DNA from: Paenibacillus sp. 1_12
GTDB lineage: Bacteria > Bacillota > Bacilli > Paenibacillales > NBRC-103111
Direction: 5' to 3'
Length of the DNA stretch: 64,000 nucleotides
Assembly: GCF_900114475.1 (NCBI RefSeq)
Contig: NZ_FOTE01000007.1
Span: 124,001-188,000, forward strand
Shown: in pieces, positions 46,496 through 55,229 of the stretch
Position numbering within the stretch: the first letter of the stretch is position 1
Layout of the letters: each line of letters starts with the position of its first letter
Notes under the pieces: model-generated
What the model was told of the DNA's origin: nothing
The model's database searches: none
What the model saw: only the letters and a program-made list of their open reading frames with translations
Program-made: the position numbers and the translations under genes

Positions 46496-46760
46496 CTACC
46501 GATAATGTAAGGAAATTAGCTTTCTCCAAGTGATCAAGGCACAGGCAAAATGAAGCAAAGCCTTGTAATCGCAGGCTTTCTTCTTAAAATGAACCAACAG
46601 CTTTTGAAAGCGATTGAGCCATAAAGCAGTGACTACAACGACCCAACGGCGGGCATGTGTGCCTCTTGTTTGTCTGTTCGTTCCTCCCCGAGGGGAACGG
46701 ATATGGGGTTATACTGAGAGCCGAGGAAATGCTACGTGACCTTTACGAAGCGCTTCTCGA
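46496..46760 (-). mobile_element. IS5-family transposase, C-terminal remnant
   Basis: The reverse strand encodes HIRSPRGG, then ARRWVVVVTALWLNRFQKLL and CDYKALLHFACALITWRK, the C-terminal signature of IS5-family (ISL-like) transposases (usual RRWVVERTxSWLNRFRKLL). The catalytic DDE part is absent, and a stop interrupts the frame upstream near 46710. A probable terminal repeat edge (GAGCCAATCCTAAAATA) lies at 46477-46493. Confidence 0.75.
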
Positions 46761-46813
46761 TCCAACCAAGTAATAGGAAACGTTTACACTGTGTAGTATT
46801 TTCCATCTAATCT

Positions 46814-46846
46814 AAAAAAGACAACGACGAGAGTCGTTGTCTTTTA
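46814..46846. terminator. Terminator hairpin
   Basis: AAAAGACAACGAC pairs with GTCGTTGTCTTTT around a GAGA loop. It lies downstream of the minus-strand acetyltransferase remnant and is probably its terminator. Confidence 0.75.
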
Positions 46847-46904
46847 AGTGAAATAAGGTGAACAGTTGGACTAAATTCTTAAAGTTAATTTTTCGTTCCT
46901 TAAA

Positions 46905-47157
46905 TTAATACTGTCTATCATGTTCGTCAATTATTTTCCTGAGCACTCTGCATGGATTGCCTACAGAAACTACTTTGGAAGGGATATCCTGCGTAACTAT
47001 GCTGCCTGCCCTTTTTTTCTGCTCCAGCGGACGTGTTTGATTAAGATCGTAAAGCTTTTCAAGGTAAAGGGGCTGCTCCTGGCTTAGCTGTTCGTCCCCA
47101 GGTAAATATAAACTGCCATTGTGCAGCTTTTCTTTAATACTCTTCTTTAATACTCAT
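46905..47157 (-). pseudogene. Maltose O-acetyltransferase-like gene, internally deleted
   Basis: The reverse strand reads MSIKE, then KLHNGSLYLPGDEQLSQ and LYDLNQTRPLEQKKR, the start of a maa-type acetyltransferase, joined in frame to AGSIVTQDIPSKVVSVGNPC and RVLRKIIDE, its end. About 120 residues of the hexapeptide barrel are missing. A 13-bp tandem duplication (tctttaatactc at 47131 and 47144) breaks the frame after codon 5. It is not the same lineage as the acetyltransferase at 49979. Confidence 0.8.
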
Positions 47158-47188
47158 TGCAATGAAACCCCATTCACGTAAGATTGTT

Positions 47189-47275
47189 TCATTTTATCCA
47201 TGCATAGCTTTTTTCAATGCTTTGCAGCGGTGGGCTCTGACAAAATCCTGTTCCACAATCAGCCACTCGACTTCG
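47189..47275 (-). pseudogene. Possible isomerase/epimerase C-terminal remnant
   Basis: EWLIVEQD followed, after one frame change, by FCQSPPLQSIEKSYAWIK and a stop. VEQD-x-C near the end is typical of sugar phosphate isomerases/epimerases. Too little is left for a firm call. Confidence 0.35.
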
Positions 47276-47433
47276 GTTTGTATTTTTCAAACGTGAAGGC
47301 ATGGATCATGGAATGGTTACCTCATTTGTTCTCAAACACCAAGAAGCGAATTATAGTGGATACACTTTTTCATGTATTTCATTAATTCGTCCACGGTTGT
47401 AAAAGCTAAGCCGGTCACCGTATCCACACAGCC

Positions 47434-47950
47434 TTAGTAAATGCCAAGGGCGCATACGATGCGATACACGAAACCGTTGCAAGTATTAATCACTTCGTGA
47501 TCGATCAGCAGCCAACCTTCATCGGTTTCAATGGGGATTGGCCCAGAACCATTTTTTTGGGATTGCCAAGCTGATTCTTCCCCTCCGATAGTACTTATAA
47601 CATTGCGGTGTTTGCCCCAAAAGATGAGGTCGGGGCTTTCTCTATAGAAAATATCGCCAAATGGCGTATGTTCGGTGTCACTTGGACGGCTTAGCATCGC
47701 GTACCCGTCGCCTATTTTTCGTGTGAACAGCAAATTATTGCGATTAAATATTGCAAAATACATTCTCCATCTGATGGAAAGATTAAAAGTCGTACGTGTA
47801 CGCCATCCCGATGGTTGGGCCATGATAACCTTTGCACGAAGTAATTTAATAGCAGCCGTCCATTTTTTTCACTCTCCTTGAATGTTGGTTTCATAGGTTC
47901 TTTCTCCAACACCTGAGCCCGGTCTAGCCCATTGTCGCCGAGTGGGGTGT
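47434..47950 (-). pseudogene. GH130-like glycoside phosphorylase, frameshifted remnant
   Basis: One frame gives FTRKIGDGYAMLSRPSDT, HTPFGDIFYRESPDLIFWGK, GPIPIETDEGWLLIDHEV and NTCNGFVYRI, matching the central part of GH130 beta-mannoside phosphorylase-like enzymes (LHRPSD, GAGPIPIETxxGWLLIYHGV). Another frame upstream of about 47,770 seems to continue it. The C-terminus ends early at a stop at 47434. It is a decayed sugar-degradation gene. Confidence 0.65.
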
Positions 47951-47971
47951 GACGGAGAAAGAGGGATACGT

Positions 47972-48355
47972 TTAAATCGTGATTTCTAACCGATTCATTT
48001 CTGGGTCAAGCACAATACTTTCGTAGTACCCGTCACCGGTTGTTCGCGGCCCATCCAAAACCTGAAAGCCCTCCTTCTTTAAGCGATCCGTCAATTCATT
48101 CACCTTTTCCTCAGAACCGACGGAAAAAGCAAAATGAGTAATGCCGTAATACTCGGCAGGTTCCAACTCCGTAAGTTCGGTTTTTTGCATTAACTCCAAA
48201 CGCGCACCTGTTTCAAAGGTCAAAAAATAGGAGTGGAATTGTTTCTTTTCATTCACATATTTGTTATTTGGGATGCCGTTGAAAAATTTCTCATAGAACG
48301 ATTTCATCTTTTCAAGGTCTTTGGTCCAGATTGCGACATGTTCAATTCGCATCAT
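47972..48355 (-). CDS. VOC/glyoxalase-family protein
   Basis: 127 residues with the vicinal-oxygen-chelate fold: [21 protein letters not shown] opens the first half and [19 protein letters not shown] the second; likely metal residues are His6, Glu (RLEL) and His (ITHFAF), with the last Glu in RLEITI. These enzymes are dioxygenases, isomerases or antibiotic-binding proteins; the substrate is unknown. AAAGG is upstream of ATG 48355 or 48352. Confidence 0.83.
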   Translation of the reverse strand: MMRIEHVAIWTKDLEKMKSFYEKFFNGIPNNKYVNEKKQFHSYFLTFETGARLELMQKTELTELEPAEYYGITHFAFSVGSEEKVNELTDRLKKEGFQVLDGPRTTGDGYYESIVLDPEMNRLEITI

Positions 48356-48701
48356 TCATCCGCCTTTCTACATTAAATGTGTTCTTCTGTTTCTTCTTTA
48401 GCTACCTCGCAATCTACTTGCTTCAATTAGCGTTCAAGATACAATGGATGATTTTTTTGTACTATCCTGGTTAAGCTCCCGATACGAAGAACATCCGACA
48501 TAAAGCGGAATTTTCAATTTTGCCAAATCAGGAAGTCCGTTTTCCAAGAAGCAATCCTTATCCTGATAGCCCTGTAAAATCTCTCCGGCCATTTATTCAT
48601 GATCGTTGCTTTTTTTATCTGCAAACTAATATTGAACAGAGGGGGAGATTTCATCTCCCCCTCTGTTCAATATACATTTGCCGGCCTGTTACTTTAAACA
48701 C
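48356..48701. other. Intergenic region with a 21-bp perfect hairpin
   Basis: 48629-48649 and 48653-48673 form a perfect 21-bp inverted repeat with only a 3-base loop (core GAACAGAGGGGGAGAT). It lies just downstream of the minus-strand MFS gene and may terminate or protect its mRNA, though the T run on either side is weak. The remainder (48400-48600) has no clear gene. Confidence 0.5.
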
Positions 48702-49910
48702 TTAGCTCTCCAGAGAAGCGCTTTTGTGAACGCCCGCTTTCTTTTTATACGCCCGCGTTAACATTTCTCTACAAATCAGCAATCCAACGCCGCAAGTGAG
48801 AAGCACATAAGGCATTAAGGAGAAGGAGAAGTGCGCAAAGAGTTGACCGAACAATGGCGCAACCAGCGTAGTACCGGTATAGGCAAATGCCATTTGCATG
48901 CCCATAGCCGCCTGTGCGTTATGCTGCCCAAAATAAATGGGCGTTTGATGCAGCATGGATGGATAGATCGGCGCCAGCCCTGTCCCAACAATAATGAATG
49001 AGATTAGTGTGAAAATCGTCGGAAGTGGCAACAGCATGATAAAAAAACCGAAAATCATAAGAATAACTCCAAGACGAATCAGCGCCTCATTGCTCAGCTT
49101 AATGGAGATAAAGCCGCTTAACATCCGTCCGCCAGTGATTCCCAAGAAAAATAAGGATACCAACCCGGCAGCACTTTCGGGCGAAATGCTTTCGCTTTTC
49201 ACTAAATAACTTGATCCCCATAGCATCATGGAAGCTTCCGTTGCAGAAACTAGGAAGAACGAAAACATCCCAAAGATAGCACCTCTTGTTTTCAGCGAAG
49301 AGAGCAGTCCTGGCTTATCTTTGGATTGCAGATCTTCTTCAGTCGGCTTCGTTGACGGGCCTTCAAATTTCCTCCACATTGGAAGTGAAAACAGCAGTAA
49401 GATAACCAATGATAACTGTACCATCGATATAGTAAAATAACCGCTTCTCCATGTGTTTCCCCACAATACGAGCGTAGACATCAAAATGGGACCCAACATG
49501 GCTCCAACACCCCAAAAACCGTGTAGCCAGTTCATATGCTTGGCTTCATAATGCTCGGCCACAAACCTATTCAGTCCGGCATCAACGGCTCCGCCCCCAA
49601 GGCCAAGCGGAATCGCACAAACCAATAACCAAATGAAGGAAGGCGAAAGCGAAAAACCAAGTAGTGCAGCGGCAGTCATGGCGACACTGATAATCGTTAC
49701 CTTGCCAGTGCCAATGACCCGAATCAACTTGTATGAGAGCAAGCTGGAAATGATGGTGCCAATGGAAATAATAATGGATACAATTCCTGCGTTTCCGATG
49801 GGGACACCCAAATCAGTATTCATGATGGGCCAGGAGGAACCAAGCAGGGAGTCGGGCAATCCAAGGCTGATAAATGCCAGATAAATTAAGATAAGAAAAA
49901 TCATGTCCAT
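48702..49910 (-). CDS. MFS sugar-type transporter
   Basis: 402 residues, about 12 predicted helices, starting MDMIFLILIYLAFISLGLPD; the loop between helices 2 and 3 (SYKLIRVIGTGKV) is a weak motif A. The FGLPxxxLGxxWP start is typical of FucP-like or YcaD-like transporters. The start at 49910 is chosen because the decayed plus-strand copy at 45854 retains the same GGAGAATGGAYATG context; a longer frame to 49976 lacks this. It is probably co-transcribed with the acetyltransferase upstream (69-bp gap). Confidence 0.83.
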   Translation of the reverse strand: MDMIFLILIYLAFISLGLPDSLLGSSWPIMNTDLGVPIGNAGIVSIIISIGTIISSLLSYKLIRVIGTGKVTIISVAMTAAALLGFSLSPSFIWLLVCAIPLGLGGGAVDAGLNRFVAEHYEAKHMNWLHGFWGVGAMLGPILMSTLVLWGNTWRSGYFTISMVQLSLVILLLFSLPMWRKFEGPSTKPTEEDLQSKDKPGLLSSLKTRGAIFGMFSFFLVSATEASMMLWGSSYLVKSESISPESAAGLVSLFFLGITGGRMLSGFISIKLSNEALIRLGVILMIFGFFIMLLPLPTIFTLISFIIVGTGLAPIYPSMLHQTPIYFGQHNAQAAMGMQMAFAYTGTTLVAPLFGQLFAHFSFSLMPYVLLTCGVGLLICREMLTRAYKKKAGVHKSASLES

Positions 49911-49978
49911 TCTCCATTGTGTTAAATTATTTTGTGGTCCTCCGGATATTTGCCGCGAGGACCTGGTAGGCCGCATTT

Positions 49979-50632
49979 TTATTCAAATTGCCCGTCTTTC
50001 ATGATTTGGCAATCCGCTAAAATATCCGGTTTGTAGATCATGCTGTCTGCTTCGGTAATTTTACGGATGACTTTACAGGGTACACCTGCGGCGAACGAAT
50101 CGGGCGGGATATCGTGCGTCACAACGCTGCCTGCCCCGATGACGCTACGATCGCCAATGGTTACGCCGCCACAAACGGTCACATTGGTTGAAAGCCATAC
50201 ATCATTACCAATCGTGACCGGCTTGGCATAACAAAGCAATTGCGCATTTCCATGTTGATCCAGCATCTGTCTGCGTTCGGATGCAACGAGTGGATGGACG
50301 GGTGTAACAATCGTGACGTTTGGCCCGAAGTTGACATGATTGCCGATTATTACTTTTGCATCGTCTTGAACCGTAAAATTATAGTTTGCAAAAAAGTGAT
50401 CGCCTATTTCGGTGTGGGTACCATAATGAAAAAAAACAGGCCCTTGAATAAAACAATTTTCACCTTTACTGCCAAGAATCTGGTTTAAAATCCTTTCTCT
50501 TGTTTCGGTTTCATTTTCGAGGGTACGACTATACAAACTGCTCAAATTATGTGCTTGCAATTTAATGGCCCGAAGTTTTGGATTGGCTGGGCTAAATAAA
50601 ATACCTTTAAAAATACGTTTTTCTTCGCTCAT
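49979..50632 (-). CDS. Maltose O-acetyltransferase-like hexapeptide enzyme
   Basis: 217 residues: an N-terminal helical cap (KRIFKGILFSPANPKLRA), then left-handed beta-helix hexapeptide repeats (IGDHFFANYNFTV, IGNHVNFGPNVTI, VTPVHPLVASERR with the catalytic His, [30 protein letters not shown]). It acetylates sugar hydroxyls with acetyl-CoA. It is the intact counterpart of the decayed copy at 44488. Confidence 0.88.
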   Translation of the reverse strand: MSEEKRIFKGILFSPANPKLRAIKLQAHNLSSLYSRTLENETETRERILNQILGSKGENCFIQGPVFFHYGTHTEIGDHFFANYNFTVQDDAKVIIGNHVNFGPNVTIVTPVHPLVASERRQMLDQHGNAQLLCYAKPVTIGNDVWLSTNVTVCGGVTIGDRSVIGAGSVVTHDIPPDSFAAGVPCKVIRKITEADSMIYKPDILADCQIMKDGQFE

Positions 50633-50652
50633 CGTTCTACTCCTTTTTTATC

Positions 50653-51380
50653 CTACTCTTCAGTAGTGATGCCCGAATTCACAAGATACTGCAGGTTTTC
50701 TTGTGTGCAATCGAATGCGTTTTTCTGCTTATTCCCACTTGACTCCCGTCCGATGACAAGCCTCAAATATAGGCAACCAGTCTATCCGGCCTTGGCCAAC
50801 GGGAACGGGCTTGCAATCGTAAATTCTTTAAAGTAACAAGTGTTTGTCTGGCCGCGATACTGCTCCAATAAAGCCACCGAATTTCCTCCGCTTTTGTAAC
50901 GTGGTGGAAACATACGGTTAACCCTAATTCCGGTAGCCGATTCGTCACCGTATCCACGGCACGCATGCCGTCCACGCACTCATAATTAAACCAGAGCGGA
51001 TGGACGGCAAGGGAAATCCCATACTCGCCCAGCACCTGAGCCATTTGGTGCATCTCGGAGTAAAAGGGCTTTATCCTTTCCATCGTCATCAACTTACGGT
51101 GGAGGGTACTAATCGTGAAGTGTTTGCTACCCCAAAGCCGGTTCATCTTGACAAAGTAGACTAAATCGTCTCGCACATCTACAAAGTCATTCTTGCGTTG
51201 CCATACATTGAAGTCCGCTTTCATGCTAGGTTTCTGCTGTATCTTCCAACGAAATGGCGCGGTTAATCCACAGCAACTTGCACATCGTGATATCCCATCT
51301 TACGAAGTTCGAAAAAGGTATTTCGTACATCAGCTGAAATCGTTAGAAAAGGTCTAATCCTGAAAGCCAAGTGATGTCAT
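50653..51380 (-). pseudogene. Sugar phosphate isomerase/epimerase, decayed copy
   Basis: This is a homologue of the intact gene at 43686. Going down the strand: MTSLGF from 51380; RPFLTISADVRNTFFELRKM in a shifted frame; then NDFVDVRDDLVYFVKMNRLW to VHPLWFNYECVDGMRAVDTV, another shift near 50870, GQGRIDWLPIFEACHRTGVKW, a stop in WGLVEQE, and KQKNAFDCTQENLQYLVNSG to the TAG at 50653. At least four frame changes make it inactive. Confidence 0.88.
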
Positions 51381-51641
51381 CATAATTCTCTGTCATTAAT
51401 TTATTAGTTATTTTAATTAATTTAATAAGATACGACATAAATATATCTCATGTCTGTATGAGAGTCAATATCTGAATATTGGCCATTGGATGATCACTTT
51501 ACCCATTCAAATTGTTTTATGGCAAGCACCCTAAAAGGTGGGGAGGGGGTGCCTCCGTATTCATACATAAATCCAATCCATCAGGACATAATGAACTCCA
51601 TCCCGAGTACCCGACTGGCTGGCTTTAGGAATGTCATTCTT

Positions 51642-51998
51642 TTATATGGTTGGGCGCGCTTCTTGCTTTTCCATACAAACAGCAAATTGTTTTCGATATT
51701 CCAGGGGACTAACCTCATTTCCTTGCGGAAAAGATACGAAAAATAATTTGAACTCTGAAAGCCACAGGAAGCAGTAATTTCAAATATGGTTTGATCCGTT
51801 TCCTGTAACATGACACAGACTATCTACAGGCGATACCTGATTAAATAGACGTTTGGCCAATGTACGTATTGAACAACTCGCAGCATCGGCTTCTGTATAC
51901 AGAACCTGCAGCCGCTATATCATCATGCGTAATTTTCTCCTCATAATGTTGATGGATAAATCCGGTCATTTTCCAAATCGATTCCCACAAACTTTAGT
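51642..51998 (-). pseudogene. AraC-family regulator, C-terminal remnant
   Basis: The reverse strand encodes IWKMTGFIHQHYEEKITHDD, AAAGSVYRSRCCELFNTYIG and then, in other frames, QETDQTIFEITASCGFQSSN, YFSYLFRKE and VSPLEYRKQFAVCMEKQEAR to TAA 51642. This is a full AraC double helix-turn-helix broken by two or more frameshifts. It probably once controlled the minus-strand sugar cluster beside it. Confidence 0.8.
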
Positions 51999-52020
51999 TG
52001 ATAGTCTCTTGAAAAAATTG

Positions 52021-52075
52021 AAAAGAGGATGTCCCACAACCATTTTCATGGCTTTTGGGACATCCTCTTTTCTTG
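52021..52075. terminator. 16-bp perfect stem terminator of rarD
   Basis: AAAAGAGGATGTCCCA at 52021-52036 pairs exactly with TGGGACATCCTCTTTT at 52056-52071. It sits 10 bp past the rarD stop. The A and T flanks make it bidirectional. Confidence 0.85.
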
Positions 52076-52085
52076 TGGCTACACA

Positions 52086-52979
52086 CTACGCAGCAGCATT
52101 AGCAATCGTTTTACTTGCTCTAGACTTCCTGAATGATACGAAGGAATACACGACTAAGGCAAGCCATATAAAGGAAAAGCTTATCAATTGAGCGCCAGCA
52201 AACGGTTCGTGAAATACAAATATAGCTATCAGCAAGCTTGTTGTCGGAGCGATATACTGTATAAAACCAACCATTGAAAGAGGGAGCAGTTTGGCTGCTT
52301 GAGCAAACCAGAACAGTGGTAAGGCAGTAGCCGCACCCGACAAGAGAAGAAGCACTAGCGAATATCCGGATAAAGCGGATATTGTGCTAGAACCAGCAGC
52401 TTGAATGTAAAACAAATAAACCAAGGCAGCAGGAAAAACAATGATAGTTTCCCAGGTGAGCCCGAGCAATACATCCAACCCTGCCATTTTTTTGGCAAGA
52501 CCATACAGCGCAAAAGAGACGGCTAAAGAGATCGCAACCCAAGGAATCGTTCCATATTGAAGGGCCATAATTAAAACACCCAGACCCGCAAGCAGGATGG
52601 CCAACCATTGGCCGACCGATAGTCGTTCCTTCAAAAAAATGACAGCAAAAACTACGCTAATAAGTGGATTCATATAATAGCCTAAGCTCGTCTGGATTAC
52701 ATGTCCATTATTCACTGCCCAAATGAATAGAAACCAGTTGCAGCTTATGAAGATGGAGCAAAGAAATACAGCTAATTTGCTTTTAAAATTGGGAACAACA
52801 GATTTAAGCTGCTTCCATCGCTTTGCTCCAGTCACTAATATGGCTACAAAAACCAACGACCATACAATTCGATGTGCTAGAATTTCCCAAGCTGGCATCG
52901 ATTCGAAGAGACGCCAGTACAACGGCAAAAACCCCCACGATAAATAAGCTAATATACCATAGATAACTCCTTTTTTCAT
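52086..52979 (-). CDS. rarD: RarD-type EamA permease
   Basis: 297 residues, 10 predicted helices of the drug/metabolite transporter superfamily. The sequence opens MKKGVIYGILAYLSWGFLPLYW and has IQTSLGYYMNPLISVVF, which are RarD signatures. Function is uncertain (chloramphenicol sensitivity in E. coli relatives). The ATG at 52979 is preferred over GTG 52985 because GGAG lies about 10 bp upstream. Confidence 0.9.
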   Translation of the reverse strand: MKKGVIYGILAYLSWGFLPLYWRLFESMPAWEILAHRIVWSLVFVAILVTGAKRWKQLKSVVPNFKSKLAVFLCSIFISCNWFLFIWAVNNGHVIQTSLGYYMNPLISVVFAVIFLKERLSVGQWLAILLAGLGVLIMALQYGTIPWVAISLAVSFALYGLAKKMAGLDVLLGLTWETIIVFPAALVYLFYIQAAGSSTISALSGYSLVLLLLSGAATALPLFWFAQAAKLLPLSMVGFIQYIAPTTSLLIAIFVFHEPFAGAQLISFSFIWLALVVYSFVSFRKSRASKTIANAAA

Positions 52980-53200
52980 GAACACAAGACTCCTTAATTA
53001 AAGTAAATACTAGTGTATCAAACTTCCCGGCAGAAAGTAACCCTTTATCGCGCAAGTTGACTCTATAAACAGCAGGTACGATTGACGTTGAATACTAGAG
53101 TGAAGGTCATGCATCGGTATCCGTTAGTCGGAAAATAGCGAGCAGCTCAATGGTACAAACTATGCCAAGTCTTATATAGGCTTTGTGAGCTTCTATATTA

Positions 53201-53229
53201 TTTACATTATTTACATGTACTGATATAAT
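53201..53229 (+). promoter_or_regulatory. SigA promoter upstream of the NUDIX gene
   Basis: TTTACA at 53201-53206, 17-bp spacer, TATAAT at 53224-53229, with a TG extension at 53221. The rest of the 370-bp gap between rarD and the NUDIX gene shows no other feature. Confidence 0.7.
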
Positions 53230-53357
53230 GGAAAATCTTGATGTAAATTGCTATAAGTTTCATAAGAATGACTCACAAGCCTATGTATATCAAGCAATCG
53301 TTGTGATAAGACCAAATGTACGACAAGGATATGAAGTAAAAGTAGAGGAAGGTATTC

Positions 53358-53858
53358 ATGGAGATAAGACAAATGGCAACTGCATTCTTATTTAACCAAG
53401 ACCATGTATTAATGATGAAAAAAGCAAGAAGTAAGATTTTTAATTTTGAGTTTTGGGGTGGCATCGGAGGACATCTTGAAAATGAAGAGCTTAATTTTCC
53501 AATGAAGGCTAGCTATAGAGAAATTGAAGAAGAAACTGGATTTATTAAAAGTGATATTGAGAACTTTAGAATGAAATACATACTGATAGAAAAAAACACT
53601 GGAGAAATTCGACAGCAATACGTATATTTTGGAGAAACCAAGCACAGGAATTTTATCTCTTCTGATGAAGGGGAATTATTTTGGATACATCAGAGTGAAT
53701 TATTAAGTTTACATACATCAAAGATCATTACATTTACTATTGAGCATTATTTAGAGAATCCAGTTCTAGATGATATCTTTGTTGGGACAGTGAGGGTTCA
53801 TAATGAAGAAAAACCACAAATACAATGGGCAACCATTAAAGAAACGATTTCTTTCTAG
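53358..53858 (+). CDS. NUDIX hydrolase
   Basis: 166 residues. The Nudix box runs from GGHLENEE to YREIEEETGF, with the REIxEETG core and a two-residue insertion. It hydrolyses nucleoside-diphosphate-X compounds; the substrate is unknown. GAGGAAGG is close upstream of the ATG. Codon use is more AT-rich than the flanking genes, perhaps a later arrival. Confidence 0.85.
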   Translation: MEIRQMATAFLFNQDHVLMMKKARSKIFNFEFWGGIGGHLENEELNFPMKASYREIEEETGFIKSDIENFRMKYILIEKNTGEIRQQYVYFGETKHRNFISSDEGELFWIHQSELLSLHTSKIITFTIEHYLENPVLDDIFVGTVRVHNEEKPQIQWATIKETISF

Positions 53859-53964
53859 CAACTGAAAAAAAGCTTTTTCCTCATATGAATTCACCCTCAA
53901 TGATTTGTTGCTTTAATAAGAACATTGTAGGTATAATTTCTTTAAACGTCTATTTGAAAGTGAT

Positions 53965-53978
53965 TGTAAGCGAATTCA
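53965..53978. promoter_or_regulatory. cre-like site before the alcohol dehydrogenase
   Basis: TGTAAGCGAATTCA fits the catabolite-responsive element in 12 of 14 positions and ends 4 bp before the ribosome site AAGAGGAGA, a position suited to CcpA repression. Confidence 0.5.
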
Positions 53979-53998
53979 TTCAAGAGGAGATGTATTGT

Positions 53999-55162
53999 AT
54001 GAGCAGCTTCAAATTTTATATACCTACCGCAGTGGAATGCGATCGTGGCATCTCCCGTAAAATCGGAGAAATTCTCAAGTCCAATCAAGCTCAAAAAGCA
54101 TTGATTGTCACTGACCAAGGTATTCGCAAGGCAGGTCTACTCCGAACAATTGAACAATCTCTTACTGAGCACGAAATTTCATATGATGTGTTTGACGAGA
54201 CCGAGCCAAACCCGAGTGCTGAGAGCATCATGAAGGGATTGGAAAGGCTGAAGACAGTTGGTACCGATCATGTGGTCGCGGTAGGCGGCGGGAGCAGTAT
54301 TGATACAGCCAAAGGGATCGCCATTATGGCGTGCAACACCGGACATATTCTTGATTATGAGGGAGTCGGTAAGATACCGAACCCTGGATATCCACTCATT
54401 GTTATTCCAACAACAGCAGGGACCGGAAGCGAAGTGACCGCCTCGACGATTGTGACCAACTCACTGACCCGATTTAAGACCGCAGTCATCAGCCCATACT
54501 TGTTCCCCAAGTTGGCACTGCTCGACGCCGAACTTACTCTCAAACTGCCTGCTGACATCACCGCGGCTACTGGCATGGATTCGTTAACGCACGCCATAGA
54601 GTCTTACACGTCTAAAACGGCGACTCCTATAAGCCGAGCTTTTGCTATCCAAGCGATCGAATTGATCGGCCGCAATCTCCCCAAAGCCTACTACGTCGGA
54701 GACGATATTGAGAGCAGGGAGAACATGCTGGTTGCTTCCATGCTTGCAGGAGCGGCTTTCTCCCAGTCACGGCTTGGTAATGTCCATGCCATATCCCACA
54801 CGTTAGGTGGCATTTTCAACATAGCTCACGGGATCGCTAATGCAGTGCTTCTACCTTATGTAATGAAATTCAATCTTCCAGCGTGCCCAGACAAAATGAG
54901 GGATATCGCGTCCGCTCTTGGTGCGGATACAACCGGTCTCACTTTTCGGGAAGCAGGGGACAAGGCGCTGCAACTCGTGTGCAGCATGAACGAAGCGCTA
55001 CATATTCCGAGAACAATTCAACAGCTAGGGGTATCACTGGAATTGCTGCCAAAAATGGTAGAGGACTCCATGAGAAGCGGCAACGTACTCATTAATCCTC
55101 GACTTACGACTCCCGCGGATATCAAAGCAATCATTGAAAACGCTTATCAAGGAAATTTATAA
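53999..55162 (+). CDS. Iron-containing alcohol dehydrogenase
   Basis: 387 residues of the Fe-dependent ADH family. The NAD-binding GGGSSIDTAKG is seen, and the metal ligands lie in DSLTHAIESY and HAISHTLGGIFNIAHG. It interconverts alcohols and aldehydes or ketones with NAD(H). The ATG at 53999 follows AAGAGGAGA by 8 bp; a longer frame to 53885 lacks a ribosome site. A cre-like site suggests catabolite control. Overlaps no partner gene. Confidence 0.93.
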   Translation: MSSFKFYIPTAVECDRGISRKIGEILKSNQAQKALIVTDQGIRKAGLLRTIEQSLTEHEISYDVFDETEPNPSAESIMKGLERLKTVGTDHVVAVGGGSSIDTAKGIAIMACNTGHILDYEGVGKIPNPGYPLIVIPTTAGTGSEVTASTIVTNSLTRFKTAVISPYLFPKLALLDAELTLKLPADITAATGMDSLTHAIESYTSKTATPISRAFAIQAIELIGRNLPKAYYVGDDIESRENMLVASMLAGAAFSQSRLGNVHAISHTLGGIFNIAHGIANAVLLPYVMKFNLPACPDKMRDIASALGADTTGLTFREAGDKALQLVCSMNEALHIPRTIQQLGVSLELLPKMVEDSMRSGNVLINPRLTTPADIKAIIENAYQGNL

Positions 55163-55229
55163 AGGTGAGAGTAAGCATAAGCAATATATGATGAAGCTGG
55201 CTTTACTAAAACCCAAATTAGGGGTGGTA

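Noticed and set aside
47200-47385. Plus-strand open frame in the sugar-gene graveyard
   Set aside because: It is antisense to isomerase and GH130-like remnants and lacks a ribosome site.
53229-53395. Short open frame from ATG 53229 upstream of the NUDIX gene
   Set aside because: The ATG overlaps the TATAAT box and has no ribosome site; it runs into the NUDIX gene in another frame.
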